From DTWD01 sp963662965 (GTDB lineage Bacteria > Acidobacteriota > Vicinamibacteria > Vicinamibacterales > UBA8438), in the NCBI GenBank assembly GCA_963662965.1, contig OY759970.1, positions 2,604,001-2,668,000 of the forward strand: a stretch of DNA of 64,000 bases. The letters are read 5' to 3'. Below, piece after piece: positions 63,292 through 64,000 of this stretch (position 1 is the stretch's first letter; the number at the start of each line of letters is the position of its first letter). Under the pieces are notes generated by a model. It had not been told where the DNA came from. It saw only the letters and a program-made list of their open reading frames with translations, and ran no database searches. The position numbers and the translations under genes are program-made.

Positions 63292-64000
63292 ATGCCGCTA
63301 TCTTCCCTCTGGTCTTCGGTCCTACGTCGTGTCGGGAGGGCGGTCGTGCCCTTGGTGCTTCTCACGATGGTGGCTCCGGTCGCCGTTCACGCACAGGGGG
63401 AAACACCGCCCGACGGGCGAGCGTTGTCCTACCGTCTGTTCATGCTCGGTCGCCATCTCGAGGGTGAGGGCGACCTCGACCAGGCCATCACATCGTTTCG
63501 GGATGCGGCCCGCCTCGATCCGGAGGCGGCGGAGCCACTCGCCGAGTTGGCCTCGCTCTATGCGCGCGCCGGTCGCGCTGACGACGCGGTCGCGGCCGCA
63601 GAGGAGGCGCTCGGCCGTGAGCTGGACAATCAGACCGCCCACCGCATCCTGGGCTTGACGCACGCGTCGACCGCCGGCGCGCGCGACGGAACACCGCGCG
63701 ACGCGGTCCGTGCCGTCACGCACCTCGAGCAGGCGCGCGGCACGTTGCTTCCCGACCTGCAGGTTGAGTTGACGCTCGCACGTCTCTATCTCAGGACGGA
63801 AGCGGCTGACGACGCCATCACCTTGCTTGAGGAGCTCTTGCGAGACGAGCTTGGCGTCGTCGAAGTGGTGTTGTTGCTCGCGCAGGCGTACGAGCAAGCT
63901 GGTCGTCATGACGACGCGCTGACGACGCTCGAGACCGCGACCCTCACCGGCCGTCCGTCGTATCGGACGCTGGCACGCCTCGGTGAGATGTACGAGCGAA
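63292..64000 (+). CDS. Secreted TPR-repeat protein, 3' end outside window
   Basis: The frame is open from ATG 63292 to the window end. Residues 1-37 form a signal peptide with an Arg-rich start and hydrophobic core (VVPLVLLTMVAPVAVHAQG), cleaved likely after HAQ. TPR pairs follow: LEGEGDLDQAITSFRDAARLDPE, AELASLYARAGRADDAVAAAEEAL, LTLARLYLRTEAADDAITLLEELL and LLAQAYEQAGRHDDALTTLE. TPR arrays mediate protein contacts; a periplasmic role is predicted from the signal. Total length is unknown. Confidence 0.85.
   Translation, partial: MPLSSLWSSVLRRVGRAVVPLVLLTMVAPVAVHAQGETPPDGRALSYRLFMLGRHLEGEGDLDQAITSFRDAARLDPEAAEPLAELASLYARAGRADDAVAAAEEALGRELDNQTAHRILGLTHASTAGARDGTPRDAVRAVTHLEQARGTLLPDLQVELTLARLYLRTEAADDAITLLEELLRDELGVVEVVLLLAQAYEQAGRHDDALTTLETATLTGRPSYRTLARLGEMYER

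Noticed and set aside
1..64000. CRISPR array, toxin-antitoxin, restriction-modification or other defence genes, prophage
   Set aside because: I saw no regularly spaced repeats, Cas proteins, nuclease/methylase pairs or phage structural genes. The accessory DNA is explained by glycan genes and IS remnants.

Overview
This is a high-GC window from a diderm (Gram-negative) bacterium. It carries lipid A/Kdo/heptose genes (waaA, lpxK, an LpxL-like acyltransferase, rfaE1, rfaE2, waaC), several surface-polysaccharide loci, a complete Na+-pumping NADH:quinone reductase operon, and tRNAs with encoded CCA. The mix of RicT/PSP1, a kinase remnant of the style common in Acidobacteriota, and a protein resembling the MXAN_5187 family makes Acidobacteriota (perhaps Vicinamibacteria) my best guess. 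This is inference; no rRNA is present to settle it.

Layout. 1-9 kb: surface-glycan genes (FkbM and zinc-ribbon methyltransferases, NeuC- and NeuA-like enzymes, a GT-B-like protein) with a decayed IS256. 9-19.3 kb: housekeeping. On the minus strand gap-pgk-tpiA-secG-tRNA-Leu(GAG), then a plus-strand LPS-core operon waaA-lpxK-lpxL-rfaE1-rfaE2-waaC plus an isoprenylcysteine-methyltransferase-like protein. 19.3-28.6 kb: tRNA-Val and tRNA-Asp followed by a scrapyard of mobile and broken DNA. It holds an IS3 element splitting a coiled-coil/zinc-ribbon/methyltransferase gene, a relic of a second secG/tRNA-Leu junction, a 132-bp direct repeat carrying the 3' part of tRNA-Asp, an IS200-type transposase, a kinase fragment, frameshifted membrane proteins, a 109-bp repeat pair and a truncated polyprenol-phosphate mannosyltransferase. 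28.7-33.9 kb: holB-ricT-pdxA-smpB-rfbD and an opposing LhgO-like oxidase. 34-46.6 kb: a second glycan locus (chimeric UDP-sugar dehydrogenase, GT4-GT2 fusion, GT2, gmd, O-antigen ligase, coiled-coil methyltransferase, thiG/thiS, two GT4s) with a 167-bp MITE-like palindrome. 46.7-53.9 kb: nqrABCDEF-apbE-nqrM. 54-64 kb: broken IS110, selA, small conserved proteins, purH, broken IS91, a second O-antigen ligase, a Trm112-like protein and a TPR protein running off the end.

The genes mainly serve outer-envelope synthesis: Kdo, heptose and lipid A assembly in the conserved block; sugar-nucleotide synthesis, transfer, methylation and ligation in the variable blocks. The NQR operon supplies sodium-motive force and carries its own flavin transferase and iron-maturation factor.

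The most striking pattern is that nearly all frameshifts, stops, fusions and repeats lie in the accessory glycan and mobile segments, while almost all conserved genes are intact (the exception is a split MXAN_5187-like gene next to purH). I found no CRISPR array, no recognisable defence system and no complete prophage. The best leads are the secG/tRNA-Leu relic with a preserved reading frame, the tRNA-Asp-flanked island, the IS3-split gene whose halves rejoin in frame, and the MITE-like element.
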